The notes under the pieces: generated by a model
What the model saw: only the letters and a program-made list of their open reading frames with translations
Told to the model about the DNA's origin: nothing
The model's database searches: none
Assembly: GCA_959022495.1 (NCBI GenBank)
Contig: CAUEYX010000001.1
Location: forward strand, 192,616 to 256,615
Direction: 5' to 3'
DNA: 64,000 nt
Origin: an uncultured Lachnospiraceae bacterium
Lineage (GTDB): Bacteria; Bacillota; Clostridia; Lachnospirales; Lachnospiraceae
In this document: positions 43,167 through 52,093 of the stretch, one piece after another
Position numbering within the stretch: position 1 is the stretch's first letter
Layout: each line of letters begins with the position of its first letter
Made by a program: the position numbers and the translations under genes

Positions 43167-45644
43167 ATGTTCAGCAAAAGATTAGAAAAAGAAACATTCA
43201 AACAGACCGTAAAAGAGAATATCAAAACTCTTTACCGCAAGACTATTGAGGAGGCAGCTCCCCAGCAGATCTTCCAGGCAGTATCCTATGCGGTAAAAGA
43301 TGTTATTTTTGACGATTGGTTCGCTACGCAGAAGGCATACGACGAGGCAGACGCGAAGACCGTATACTATATGTCAATGGAGTTCCTTATGGGCCGCGCC
43401 CTTGGGAACAACCTCATTAATATGACGGCTTACAAGGATGTGAAAGAAGCGCTGGAAGAAATGGGAATTGACCTGAATGTGATCGAGGACCAGGAGCCGG
43501 ACGCAGCCCTTGGAAACGGAGGACTGGGAAGACTGGCGGCATGTTTCCTTGATTCGCTGGCCACACTGAATTACCCGGCATACGGATGCGGCATCCGCTA
43601 CCGTTACGGTATGTTCAAGCAGAAGATCGAGAACGGTTACCAGAAAGAAGTGCCGGATGACTGGCTGAAAGAGGGCAACCCCTTTGAGCTGCGCAGAGAA
43701 GAGTATGCAAAGGAAGTGCGCTTCGGGGGGAACATCCGCTTTGAGAAAGATCCTGTCACAGGAAAGGATAAGTTCATCCAGGAGAACTATGAGTCTGTGT
43801 TAGCGATCCCCTATGATATGCCCATCGTCGGATATGGCAACCATGTGGTAAACACACTGCGCGTGTGGGACGCGAAGGCGATCACGGATTTCAAACTGGA
43901 TGAGTTTGACAGAGGAAACTACCACAAGGCAGTGGAGCAGGAGAACCTGGCGAAGCTGATCGTTGACGTGCTCTATCCCAATGACAACCACTATTCCGGA
44001 AAAGAGCTGCGGCTGAAACAGCAGTATTTCTTCATCTCCGCGAGCCTCCAGGCGCTGATCGCGAAATATAAGAAGAAACACAGCGATATCCGCAGGCTGC
44101 ATGAGAAAGTCGTTATTCAGATGAATGACACACACCCCACAGTGGCGGTTCCTGAGCTGATGCGTCTTCTTATTGATCAGGAAGGATTGAACTGGGATGA
44201 AGCCTGGGATGTGACAACAAAGACCTGCGCGTATACGAATCACACCATTATGGCGGAAGCCCTTGAGAAATGGCCGATTGACCTGTTCTCCAAACTTCTG
44301 CCCCGCATCTATCAGATCGTGCAGGAGATTGACCGCCGTTTCCTCATCAAAGTCCGCGAGATGTATCCGGGCGATGAGAATAAAGTAAAGAAGATGGCGA
44401 TCCTCATGGACGGTCAGGTGCGCATGGCAAATATGGCGATTGTGGCGGGATTTTCTGTAAACGGCGTGGCAAAGCTCCACACAGAGATTCTGAAAAATCA
44501 GGAGCTCAAAGACTTCTACCAGATGATGCCGGAGAAATTTAACAATAAGACAAACGGAATCACCCAGAGACGTTTCCTGGCACACGGCAACCCCCTTCTT
44601 GCGGATTGGATCACAGACAAGATCGGAGACGGCTGGGTTACTGACCTGTCTAAGATCGCGAACTTAAAGCCATATATAAACGATGAAACCGCGAGGCGCG
44701 AGTTCATGCAGATCAAATATCAGAACAAAGTGCGGCTCGCGAAATACATCAAGGAACATAACGGCATTGATGTGGACCCGCGTTCCATTTTTGATGTACA
44801 GGTGAAGCGTCTCCATGAGTATAAGCGCCAGTTTTTGAATATCCTGCACATTATGTATCTGTACAATCAGATAAAAGAGCACCCGGAGATTTCATTCTAT
44901 CCGCGGACATTTATCTTCGGCGCGAAGGCCGCGGCAGGATATTTAAGGGCGAAAGAGACAATCAAACTGATTAATTCCGTGGCGGATGTGGTGAATAATG
45001 ACCGCAGCATCAATGGCAAGCTGAAAGTTGTATTCATCGAGGATTATCGTGTATCCAACGCGGAGATCATTTTCGCGGCCGCGGATGTCAGCGAGCAGAT
45101 CTCCACGGCGTCCAAGGAGGCGTCCGGTACAGGAAACATGAAGTTCATGCTCAACGGAGCGCCGACCCTTGGAACCATGGACGGCGCCAATGTCGAGATT
45201 GTTCAGGAAGTTGGAGCGGAGAACGCCTTTATCTTCGGCTTAAGCTCCGAGGAAGTTATCAACTACGAGAACAACGGCGGCTATCATCCGCAGGATATCT
45301 ATTTCAACGACTGGGAGCTGAAACGGGTTGTCGATCAGCTGATGGACGGCACGTATTCCCACGGAGACCATAACATGTATAAGAACCTGTACAACTCCCT
45401 GCTCAATACACAGTGCACGGACAGGGCGGATATGTATTTCATTCTCAAGGATTTCCGTTCTTATGCTGACGCGCAGAGAAGAGTGGAAGAAGCGTACCGG
45501 GATCAGCAGAAATGGTCAAAGATGGCGATGATGCAGACCGCATGCAGCGGCAAGTTCTCATCTGACAGAACAATCGAAGAATATGTATCGGATATCTGGC
45601 ATCTGAAAAAGGTTGAAGTTCCCTCCGGTGAAGAGGAAATTTAA
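43167..45644 (+). CDS. glgP: Glycogen/starch phosphorylase
   Basis: The 825-residue GT35 enzyme has the family start (TVKENIKTLYRKTIEEAAPQQIFQAVSYAVKD), EDQEPDAALGNGGLGRLAACFLDS, the HVVNTLRVWDAK region, and the PLP-binding Lys in EASGTGNMKFMLNGAPTLGTMDGANVEI. The ATG at 43167 has AAGGGAAA upstream and lies 4 bases after ileS, so the gene shares the T-box transcript. A frame extension to 43119 overlaps ileS and is rejected. It releases glucose-1-phosphate from storage glycogen. Confidence 0.94.
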   Translation: MFSKRLEKETFKQTVKENIKTLYRKTIEEAAPQQIFQAVSYAVKDVIFDDWFATQKAYDEADAKTVYYMSMEFLMGRALGNNLINMTAYKDVKEALEEMGIDLNVIEDQEPDAALGNGGLGRLAACFLDSLATLNYPAYGCGIRYRYGMFKQKIENGYQKEVPDDWLKEGNPFELRREEYAKEVRFGGNIRFEKDPVTGKDKFIQENYESVLAIPYDMPIVGYGNHVVNTLRVWDAKAITDFKLDEFDRGNYHKAVEQENLAKLIVDVLYPNDNHYSGKELRLKQQYFFISASLQALIAKYKKKHSDIRRLHEKVVIQMNDTHPTVAVPELMRLLIDQEGLNWDEAWDVTTKTCAYTNHTIMAEALEKWPIDLFSKLLPRIYQIVQEIDRRFLIKVREMYPGDENKVKKMAILMDGQVRMANMAIVAGFSVNGVAKLHTEILKNQELKDFYQMMPEKFNNKTNGITQRRFLAHGNPLLADWITDKIGDGWVTDLSKIANLKPYINDETARREFMQIKYQNKVRLAKYIKEHNGIDVDPRSIFDVQVKRLHEYKRQFLNILHIMYLYNQIKEHPEISFYPRTFIFGAKAAAGYLRAKETIKLINSVADVVNNDRSINGKLKVVFIEDYRVSNAEIIFAAADVSEQISTASKEASGTGNMKFMLNGAPTLGTMDGANVEIVQEVGAENAFIFGLSSEEVINYENNGGYHPQDIYFNDWELKRVVDQLMDGTYSHGDHNMYKNLYNSLLNTQCTDRADMYFILKDFRSYADAQRRVEEAYRDQQKWSKMAMMQTACSGKFSSDRTIEEYVSDIWHLKKVEVPSGEEEI

Positions 45645-45708
45645 TCAGGATTAAGAAACAGGAGACAAATAAACGAGGCGGGGATAGAAAATCAGGAGGC
45701 GGTTATAA

Positions 45709-46668
45709 ATGGACTATGGATATCACTATAACTACGAAAACAACTATCCAATGAGCAGCGGCGGCCAGGATATTTTTGAAGCGGTCATGTCGATCTATCT
45801 GATTCTTCTTACAGTGGTGATTATTTTCGCGCTGATAAGCTATATTTTCCGCGCGGTCGGACTGTATACCATGGGAAAACGGATGGGCAGACAGTACCCC
45901 TGGCTGGCCTTTATCCCCTACGCAAGACACTATTACCAGGGAGAGTTAGCGGGAGAGATTACACTGAAGAACAAATCGATAAAAAATCCGGGGATCTGGA
46001 ACCTGGTTATCCCGATCATATCCAGCGTGGTGGCGGGAGTATTTGCGGTGCTGATCGCGATTGCGATGGGATTTGGGATCATGGCTGCTACAGCAGGAAT
46101 GCGGGGGCTGGGTTTTGCGGCTGTATTCAGCATTCTGCTGTACACACTGCTGATTGTGGCGGCGCTTGCCCTCAGCGCGGCGCGGATAACGCTGAGAGTA
46201 TTGATCAATAAGCAGATCCTGGAGAGATTTACTACCGGGAATATGCCGACAGTGCACGCGGTGCTGACGATCGCGGTTCCGATGTACGAAGCATTCTGCT
46301 TCTTTGTAATGCGCAATAGGGAATTTAACCCCGGCATGGAGCCGAAACAGACTCCGCCGCCGGCTCCGATACCGCCGGTATATCCGGAAGGTCCGATGCC
46401 GCCGGCGAATCATAAGGCGGCAGCAGATCCGGTACCGCCGGCAGACCAGAAGCCAATGGGAACTCCGGTACCGCCGATGGATCAGACCCCGGAGGAGCGG
46501 CCGATTTCACCGTTAAAGCCGGAAGGTCTGGAAGATGCAGAGGGAGAGGCGCCCTCTGATATGACGGGGCCAGAGACGCTGGAAACAAGCGCGGATCGAG
46601 ACTGGGGGACAGCGGCAGGGGAGATTACTTCTGCCGGAACTGAGGAGGAACCTGAGAAAACAGAATGA
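45709..46668 (+). CDS. Multi-pass membrane protein with Pro-rich tail
   Basis: 319 residues. Four to five membrane helices (VMSIYLILLTVVIIFALISYIF; LVIPIISSVVAGVFAVLIAIAM; AAVFSILLYTLLIVAALAL; VLTIAVPMYEAFCFFVM) surround the phrase MGKRMGRQYPWLAFIPYARHYYQGELAG. That phrase resembles DUF5684-like small membrane proteins. The last 100 residues are cytoplasmic, Pro/Glu-rich, and contain four imperfect repeats around VPPxDQ or MPPANH. AGGAGG precedes the ATG. Function unknown. Its gene ends just before the spoIID hairpin. Confidence 0.65.
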   Translation: MDYGYHYNYENNYPMSSGGQDIFEAVMSIYLILLTVVIIFALISYIFRAVGLYTMGKRMGRQYPWLAFIPYARHYYQGELAGEITLKNKSIKNPGIWNLVIPIISSVVAGVFAVLIAIAMGFGIMAATAGMRGLGFAAVFSILLYTLLIVAALALSAARITLRVLINKQILERFTTGNMPTVHAVLTIAVPMYEAFCFFVMRNREFNPGMEPKQTPPPAPIPPVYPEGPMPPANHKAAADPVPPADQKPMGTPVPPMDQTPEERPISPLKPEGLEDAEGEAPSDMTGPETLETSADRDWGTAAGEITSAGTEEEPEKTE

Positions 46669-46674
46669 CGCAGG

Positions 46675-46713
46675 ACAGCTCTTCATACAATAAAGTATGG
46701 AGGGCTGTTTTTT
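46675..46713 (+). promoter_or_regulatory. Terminator-like hairpin that buries the spoIID ribosome site
   Basis: ACAGCTCTTCATAC (46675-46688) pairs along all 14 positions (G-U allowed) with GTATGGAGGGCTGT (46695-46708). The T-run then reaches to the ATG at 46714. The Shine-Dalgarno GGAGGG is inside the 3' arm. CATACAAT (46684-46691) matches the sigma-E -10 consensus, so a sporulation transcript would begin after the 5' arm and leave the ribosome site free, while read-through RNA would be blocked. This regulatory reading is inference. Confidence 0.65.
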
Positions 46714-47727
46714 ATGGAGCGATATATCATTGAGCAGAAACTGAAATCTGCCGCCGCGTTTCTCATCATCATTATACTGCTGCCTTACGTGATATCCGTT
46801 TTTGTAAACGGGGCGGATATTACAGCGGGAGGCGGCAGTTCTTTCTATGTAAAAGTGAGCGTCCCGGATACTGAAGAGGCGGACGGGGTTACGGAGGTCG
46901 GGTGGACAGAGTATCTGGCAGGCATCCTGGCAAAAGAGATCCCCTCGGGCTGTGGGGAGGAAGCGATGAAGGCCCAGGCTGTGCTTGTCAGGACGCAGAT
47001 ATACCGGGAGCTGGAGACGTCAGAGGACAAGATCCTTACAATGGAGTACTTGACCCGTGAAGATATACAGCGGCAGGACGGACCGGAAGAAGCGGCAGAC
47101 AGTTATGAAAAATATATCCGCGCTGTGGAACAGACAGATGATACAGTGCTTATGTATGAGGACGGATATGCGTGGACGCCGTTCCATCAGGCAAGTAATG
47201 GAAAGACGCGGAGCGCGTCAGAAGTGATGGGTACGGAAGAGTACCCCTACGTGGCAGTCAGGGAATGCCCGGCGGACAAAGAATCAGAAGCAGAGGTCCA
47301 GGTATTTACGCTCTCCTGCAGCGAGATTCAAGAAAAGTGCCGGGACTTTCTTGTCGCCGCCGCGGACGGGGAGCAGGCAGAGAAAGGATATTCGTTTGCG
47401 GATTTTGAAATCAAAGCATATGATTCAGCAGGATACGTCAGCCAGCTCCGCATAGGAAATACCATCTGCACGGGGGATCAGTTCAGGGACGCGCTCTCTC
47501 TTCCTTCCAGTGCGTTTTCTTTCAGTGAGGTCCAGGCAGAAGAGGGGAATGAGGACAGCGAAGCCAGGATCAAGATTACAACATCCGGGAATGGGCACGG
47601 TTTGGGAATGAGTCTGTGGACGGCGGAAAAGATGGATGAAGAGGGGAAGACATATGAAGAAATACTTTCCTTTTTCTTTGAAGGGACAGAGCTTAGAAAG
47701 GATATGCAGGAGACAGAACTTTTTTAA
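46714..47727 (+). CDS. spoIID: Stage II sporulation protein D (lytic transglycosylase)
   Basis: The 337-residue protein has an N-terminal membrane helix (AAAFLIIIILLPYVISVFV) and the SpoIID domain: VGWTEYLAGILAKEIPSGCGEEAMKAQAVLVRTQI with the likely catalytic Glu in AKEIP, FHQASNGKTRSASEVMG, and GNGHGLGMSLWTAEKMDEEGKTYEEILSFFF. It digests septal peptidoglycan during engulfment, in the mother cell. It is followed by a spoIIQ-like gene, the classical clostridial order. Confidence 0.93.
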   Translation: MERYIIEQKLKSAAAFLIIIILLPYVISVFVNGADITAGGGSSFYVKVSVPDTEEADGVTEVGWTEYLAGILAKEIPSGCGEEAMKAQAVLVRTQIYRELETSEDKILTMEYLTREDIQRQDGPEEAADSYEKYIRAVEQTDDTVLMYEDGYAWTPFHQASNGKTRSASEVMGTEEYPYVAVRECPADKESEAEVQVFTLSCSEIQEKCRDFLVAAADGEQAEKGYSFADFEIKAYDSAGYVSQLRIGNTICTGDQFRDALSLPSSAFSFSEVQAEEGNEDSEARIKITTSGNGHGLGMSLWTAEKMDEEGKTYEEILSFFFEGTELRKDMQETELF

Positions 47728-47841
47728 ATTTTGAGAATATACCGGGGAAGTGTCAGCTGGGCAGCATTTGCGAGAGATGTTTTTGAAAGAACAGAATAAA
47801 GCGGTCATTTTCTGGCAAAAATATAGCCAGAGGTGATGACA

Positions 47842-48621
47842 ATGAATAAGAATGAAAGACCATCCTTCTTAAAAGGGAGGGGCGCTGCGGTCGGTATCGT
47901 GATCTGTTTTGTCGCGGTCATTGCACTGGTAGGAGTATATACGTTCAATAACTATCAGAAGGACATTGACGAGCAGATGGCAAAAGCCGAGGAACAGGCA
48001 GAGGAGCTTACAAAAGATAACACAGAGGAGACAACAACAGATGATATCCTGCTTCCGGAGGCAGAGGATCAAGCGGAAGACGGAGAGGGTATGGAAGATG
48101 AAGAAGAAACGGATACCGCAAAAGAACTGGAAGACGGGCAGGAGAGCACCGGAAGCGGGACCCTGGACGGTGCGGAAACATCGGGAGCGGGTACATCAGG
48201 CGTGTGGTTTTCAGAGGACAGTGTTCTTACATGGCCTGCCAGCGGAGCGGTGATTATGGGTTACAGCATGGACCAGACCGTGTTTTTCCAGACACTGGAC
48301 CAATATAAGTACAACCCTGCGATGATCATCGGCGGAGATGTGGGCGAGACGATCAATGCTTCCGCGGCCGGTATTGTGACAAACATTGAAGAGACAGCCC
48401 AGACCGGAACAACGGTCAGTCTGGATATGGGGAACGGCTATACCGCGGTGTATGGGCAGCTGACAGACGTACCTCTTTCGGTGGGTGATTATGTCAATGC
48501 GGGAGAAATGGTAGGAAATCTAAATGAGCCAACAAAATACTACAGTATAGAAGGGCCCAATCTGTATTTCCAGATCCTCAAAGACGACGAACCTGTTGAT
48601 CCTATGAATTTTATGGAATAA
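47842..48621 (+). CDS. spoIIQ: SpoIIQ-like M23-family protein without metal ligands
   Basis: About 259 residues. An N-terminal membrane helix (AVGIVICFVAVIALVGVYTF) is followed by a long acidic linker (residues about 50-125) and a LytM/M23-like domain (AMIIGGDVGETINASAAGIVTNIEE, NGYTAVYGQL, PNLYFQI). The usual HxxxD is replaced (NPAMIIGG), and the HxH region reads YGQL with LYFQI in place of LHFE, so all zinc ligands appear lost. B. subtilis SpoIIQ is also degenerate. In the forespore SpoIIQ binds SpoIIIAH across the septum. Start at 47842 with GAGGTGA; a small TCTGGC/GCCAGA hairpin touches that site. Confidence 0.8.
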   Translation: MNKNERPSFLKGRGAAVGIVICFVAVIALVGVYTFNNYQKDIDEQMAKAEEQAEELTKDNTEETTTDDILLPEAEDQAEDGEGMEDEEETDTAKELEDGQESTGSGTLDGAETSGAGTSGVWFSEDSVLTWPASGAVIMGYSMDQTVFFQTLDQYKYNPAMIIGGDVGETINASAAGIVTNIEETAQTGTTVSLDMGNGYTAVYGQLTDVPLSVGDYVNAGEMVGNLNEPTKYYSIEGPNLYFQILKDDEPVDPMNFME

Positions 48622-48699
48622 TATGCAATCGTATTGAGCCGGATTGAAGCGGAATCGAACTGAACGGCGCAATGCAGACGGAATAAAATCAGACAAAAA

Positions 48700-48755
48700 A
48701 AGGTCTTCATGCCTGTGAAACTATTTCATTATTCAGGCACGGGGACCTTCCTTTA
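48700..48755 (+). terminator. Terminator after the spoIIQ-like gene
   Basis: AAGGTC...GCCTG pairs with CAGGC...GACCTT and is followed by CCTTTATT. Confidence 0.65.
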
Positions 48756-48848
48756 TTAATGAGAAGGCCTTTGGAATAAACTATAATATAGAAGCGCTTC
48801 TTGTGAAAAGCTTAGAATTTATGTAAGATACATAGAGGAGGAGATGCT

Positions 48849-49124
48849 ATGCGCGGGAGGAAGACCATAAATTACACATATATTGTCCAATGCAGTGACG
48901 GTACGTTCTACACCGGCTGGACCAATGACCTCGAAAAGAGGATCAAAGACCATAATGCCGGAAAAGGAGCAAAGTATACAAAAGCGCGCAGACCGGTAGT
49001 GCTCGTGTATTATGAGGAATTTGCCACAAAAGAGGAAGCTATGCGCAGAGAATGGGCAGTCAAGCACATGGAACGCAGGGAGAAGGAAGCGATTATCCGC
49101 AGAGGAAAAGAAGAAAATAAATAA
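48849..49124 (+). CDS. GIY-YIG domain protein (UPF0213 type)
   Basis: The 91-residue protein contains NYTYIVQCSDGTFYTGWTNDLEKRIKDHNAGKGAKYTKARRPVVLVYYEEFATKEEAMRREWAVKHMERREKEAII. The GIY-YIG signature is present as YTYIVQ...YTGWT, followed by the conserved Arg and Glu. This single-domain family is widespread; a nuclease role in DNA repair is presumed but mostly untested. GAGGAG precedes the ATG. Confidence 0.92.
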   Translation: MRGRKTINYTYIVQCSDGTFYTGWTNDLEKRIKDHNAGKGAKYTKARRPVVLVYYEEFATKEEAMRREWAVKHMERREKEAIIRRGKEENK

Positions 49125-49192
49125 ACTTAAGATTGTAAGCTGCCTTTTGGATGTTTATAATAGAAAGAAAAAACGAGATGTGAGGTGTGGTT

Positions 49193-50089
49193 ATGAGAAA
49201 ATTTATCGGAGTGGATCTTGGAGGAACCAACATAAGGGCAGCAGTCGTACAGGAGGATGGCGTTATCCTGAATATGAAGAAATCGGAAAGCCATCCCGAG
49301 AGAGGCGCTGAAGCTGTCATGGAGACAATGACTGCCCTGATCGAGAGCCTGGAAGGCTATGAAGAATGCGAAGGGATTGGGATGGGCATCCCGGGCCCCA
49401 TCGATACGATCAACGGGAAAATCATTGTGTCAACGAATCTGCCGAAGCTGATCGGCTTCCCCATCGCGGAATATATCCGCAATCATTTCAACAAACCAGC
49501 ATACATGGACAATGACGCGAAAGTCGCGGCTCTGGGTGAAGCGGTTCTTGGCGGAGGGAAAGGGTATCCGATTGTCTATTATGTTACAATCTCTACAGGA
49601 ATTGCCGGTGCCCTTGTCATTAACCAGAAAGTGATCAGCGGGCAGAACGGGCATGCCGGGGAGATCGGAAATATATGTATTGACCGGAACCGGGAAAAGT
49701 ACAATATTCTCAATGCCGGCGCGGCGGAGAATGAGGCGAGCGGGACCGCGATTACACGCAAAGGACGCGCTGTATTCGGAGAGAGCATCTCACATGCCGG
49801 GGATGTCTTTGACCTGGCCAGAAAGGGCGATGAAAAAGCTCTGAAAATAGTAGATGATATGGCTTATGACCTTGCCATGATGTTCAGCGCGGTGGGGCAT
49901 ATTGTAGATCCGCACGTATTTGTTGTGGGCGGGGGCGTAATGAAAGGGAAGGATGTATTTTTCGACAAGATGGAAAAATATTACCGCTCTATGATCCATG
50001 ACGGCATGCAGTCAGTCGTGTTCAAAGAAGCGGAGCTTGAGGAACCTGGTATCGTGGGCGCGGCGATGCTGCCTATGACGTGCAGATAA
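49193..50089 (+). CDS. glcK: ROK-family glucokinase-like sugar kinase lacking the zinc motif
   Basis: The 298-residue kinase has DLGGTNIRAA (phosphate loop), GIGMGIPGPIDTINGKI, YMDNDAKVAALGEAVLGGGKG with the catalytic Asp, TGIAGALVIN and GHAGEIGNICID. The Cys-x-Cys-G-x2-G-Cys-x-E zinc motif normally following GEIGH is replaced by ILNAGAAENEASG. It is therefore a zinc-less variant whose sugar specificity is uncertain. The ATG at 49193 is preferred to a GTG at 49187 because GAGGTG lies upstream. Glucose, fructose or N-acetylmannosamine are possible substrates. Confidence 0.82.
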   Translation: MRKFIGVDLGGTNIRAAVVQEDGVILNMKKSESHPERGAEAVMETMTALIESLEGYEECEGIGMGIPGPIDTINGKIIVSTNLPKLIGFPIAEYIRNHFNKPAYMDNDAKVAALGEAVLGGGKGYPIVYYVTISTGIAGALVINQKVISGQNGHAGEIGNICIDRNREKYNILNAGAAENEASGTAITRKGRAVFGESISHAGDVFDLARKGDEKALKIVDDMAYDLAMMFSAVGHIVDPHVFVVGGGVMKGKDVFFDKMEKYYRSMIHDGMQSVVFKEAELEEPGIVGAAMLPMTCR

Positions 50090-50145
50090 AGGGCACGGAT
50101 TTTTACATATGATCCGGGATTTATCGTTGAGATGTAAGCAATAAA

Positions 50146-50182
50146 ATTCCCGGCAGTGCCTCCCAGGTATACTGCCGGGAAT
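50146..50182. terminator. Bidirectional terminator between the kinase and rubrerythrin genes
   Basis: ATTCCCGGCAGT pairs with ACTGCCGGGAAT. It is flanked by A-rich DNA on both sides and lies between convergent genes. Confidence 0.7.
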
Positions 50183-50209
50183 AAATGATCATGAAAGATG
50201 AGAGAAATC

Positions 50210-50746
50210 TTAGTAGTTCTCAGCCTTTCTTTCAAAGTAAGCCCTGGGATGAGCGCATACGGGGCAGATCTCCGGTGCTTCATCACCTTCGTAGATATAA
50301 CCGCAGTTGTTGCACTTCCATCCAAGAGGTGCCTCATCCTTGAATGTTTTTCCCTGGCGGTAGTGGTCAAGAAGTCTCTGGTAGCGTTTCTCATGGGAAG
50401 CCTCTACCTGTGCTACGCCGCGGAACTTCGCCGCCAGCTCTGGGAATCCTTCATTTTCAGCCTCTTCAGCCATTCTCTTATACATATCTGTCCACTCATA
50501 GTTCTCACCTGCAGCCGCGTCCGCGAGATTTTCTTCAACACTGCCAATTCCGTGGAATTCTTTAAACCACATTTTTGCGTGTTCTTTTTCCTGATTTGCT
50601 GTCTCTTCAAAGATATTTGCCATCTGGACAAAACCGGCTTTCCTTGCGGCGGAAGCATAGTACGTGTACTTGTTACGTGCCTGTGATTCGCCTGAGAATG
50701 CTTCCATCAGGTTCTTTTCTGTTTTTGTTCCTGCATATTTCGACAT
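50210..50746 (-). CDS. rbr: Rubrerythrin
   Basis: The 178-residue protein has a four-helix diiron domain (NLMEAFSGESQARNKYTYYASAARKAGFVQMANIFEETANQEKEHAK, with the EExxH-type ligands, and VEASHEKRYQRLLDHY). The C-terminal rubredoxin domain has CNNCGYIYEG and CPVCAH. It reduces hydrogen peroxide in anaerobes. GGAGG precedes the ATG at 50746. It lies with a second rubrerythrin and PerR, forming a peroxide-response cluster. Confidence 0.95.
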   Translation of the reverse strand: MSKYAGTKTEKNLMEAFSGESQARNKYTYYASAARKAGFVQMANIFEETANQEKEHAKMWFKEFHGIGSVEENLADAAAGENYEWTDMYKRMAEEAENEGFPELAAKFRGVAQVEASHEKRYQRLLDHYRQGKTFKDEAPLGWKCNNCGYIYEGDEAPEICPVCAHPRAYFERKAENY

Positions 50747-50798
50747 AATCTTATCCTCCGTTTTTTGTGTATGAATCTGAACGCTTCTCTCATAGAAA

Positions 50799-50841
50799 AA
50801 GGCTGTTTCTGAAGACATATGAAATTATCAGAAACAGCCTT
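50799..50841 (-). terminator. Terminator between the two rubrerythrin genes
   Basis: AAGGCTGTTTCTG pairs perfectly with CAGAAACAGCCTT, so the two genes have separable transcripts. Confidence 0.7.
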
Positions 50842-50874
50842 TCGTTTACCAAATAAATATGTTGAAGATTGTAA

Positions 50875-51417
50875 TTAACCGAAGTATCTCTTAAGAAGTC
50901 CCTCGAATGCCTTTCCGTGACGAGCTTCGTCTCTTGCCATCTCGTGAACGGTATCATGGATTGCGTCAAGGTTTGCCTCTTTCGCGCGTTTTGCAAGATC
51001 GAATTTGCCTGCTGTAGCGCCGTTTTCAGCATCTACACGCATCTCAAGATTCTTCTTTGTGCTGTCGGTCACAACCTCACCAAGGAGTTCTGCGAACTTC
51101 GCAGCGTGCTCAGCCTCTTCGTAAGCTGCCTTCTCCCAGTACAGACCGATCTCCGGATATCCTTCTCTGTGAGCAACTCTTGCCATTGCCAGATACATAC
51201 CAACCTCAGAGCACTCGCCCTCGAAGTTTGCTCTCAGGTCTGCAAGGATGTCCTCGCTTACGCCCTGCGCAACACCTACAACGTGCTCAGCAGCCCATGT
51301 CTTCTCGCCTGCCTGCTCTTTGAATTTCTCAGCCGGTGCATGACATACCGGACATTCAGCCGGAGCAGCCTCTCCTTCGTAAACATAACCACATACTGTA
51401 CATACCCATTTTTTCAT
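50875..51417 (-). CDS. Reverse rubrerythrin (N-terminal rubredoxin)
   Basis: In this 180-residue protein the order is reversed relative to classical rubrerythrin. The rubredoxin domain is first (MKKWVCTVCGYVYEGEAAPAECPVCHAPAEKF) and the diiron domain second (FEGECSEVGMYLAMARVAHREGYPEIGLYWEKAAYEEAEHAAKFAELLG, then MARDEARHGKAFEGLLKRYF). Clostridial reverse rubrerythrins act as NADH-linked peroxidases or oxygen reductases. AAAGGAG precedes the ATG at 51417. Downstream of perR in the same direction, 34 bases from its stop. Confidence 0.92.
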   Translation of the reverse strand: MKKWVCTVCGYVYEGEAAPAECPVCHAPAEKFKEQAGEKTWAAEHVVGVAQGVSEDILADLRANFEGECSEVGMYLAMARVAHREGYPEIGLYWEKAAYEEAEHAAKFAELLGEVVTDSTKKNLEMRVDAENGATAGKFDLAKRAKEANLDAIHDTVHEMARDEARHGKAFEGLLKRYFG

Positions 51418-51451
51418 GATCTTTGTTCTCCTTTTCTTATTGAATATATTT

Positions 51452-51847
51452 TTATGACTTTTTAATGCAGTCACTGCATTCTCCATAAAACAATGTGGAA
51501 CTGAAAGTGATGATTCCATCAAATTTTTCTGCCGCGAGGCGGTTCACCTCCTCGATGCTGTGCATATCCAGATCCAGGTCCAGTAACCGTCCGCATTTTG
51601 TGCAGAGAAAATGATTGTGCGGTTCCACTCTTGCGTCAAACCGGTCCCCCCCATCCGGTGTGGAGATTTTTACTGCTTCCCCGATATCTGTGAGAAGATT
51701 CAGATTTCTATATACGGTGCCAAGACTGATGTTTGGGAAATCTTTCTTCACATGTATATATACGGTATCCGCAGTGGGGTGTTCTTTGGTTGACATAAGA
51801 TAATGTTTGATGGATTCTCGTTGTCTACTGTATTTTAAAGCTGCCAA
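51452..51847 (-). CDS. perR: Fur-family peroxide-stress regulator (PerR type)
   Basis: About 131 residues. A winged helix (SRQRESIKHYLMSTKEHPTADTVYIHVKKDFPNISLGTVYRNLNLL) is followed by a metal domain with GDRFDARVEPHNHFLCTKCGRLLDLD and CSDC, giving the two CxxC structural zinc pairs, and by the HNH metal-sensing site. The Asp in DRFDAR matches PerR rather than Fur. A TTG start at 51847 is preferred because AAAGGGGGA lies 7 bases before it; the ATG at 51865 overlaps that ribosome site. It is the first gene of the perR-rubrerythrin cluster. Confidence 0.88.
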   Translation of the reverse strand: MAALKYSRQRESIKHYLMSTKEHPTADTVYIHVKKDFPNISLGTVYRNLNLLTDIGEAVKISTPDGGDRFDARVEPHNHFLCTKCGRLLDLDLDMHSIEEVNRLAAEKFDGIITFSSTLFYGECSDCIKKS

Positions 51848-51890
51848 TGGGAATCCCCCTTTCATTTCTAAATGAGAACCGATATCAAAT

Positions 51891-51947
51891 TAATAATGAT
51901 AACGATTACTGTAATTAGAATATAATACAGTATTTTCTTTTTGTCAA
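51891..51947 (-). promoter_or_regulatory. perR promoter with Fur/PerR-like box
   Basis: On the reverse strand TTGACA (51947-51942), 17 bases, then TATATT (51924-51919). Just downstream TAATAATGATAACGATTACT (51891-51910) resembles a Fur/PerR box, allowing autoregulation of the cluster. Confidence 0.65.
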
Positions 51948-52093
51948 CACTTATTTGAGAAAAAAATTAAAAATTGTTGTTCGGAAGGAAATATCAGCTT
52001 CTATAAATAAATATGAAGATACAGATATCATACATATTTTCGATAATATATTACAAAATAATTAACGAATGTAGAAAAAAAGGGGAGGTCGCA

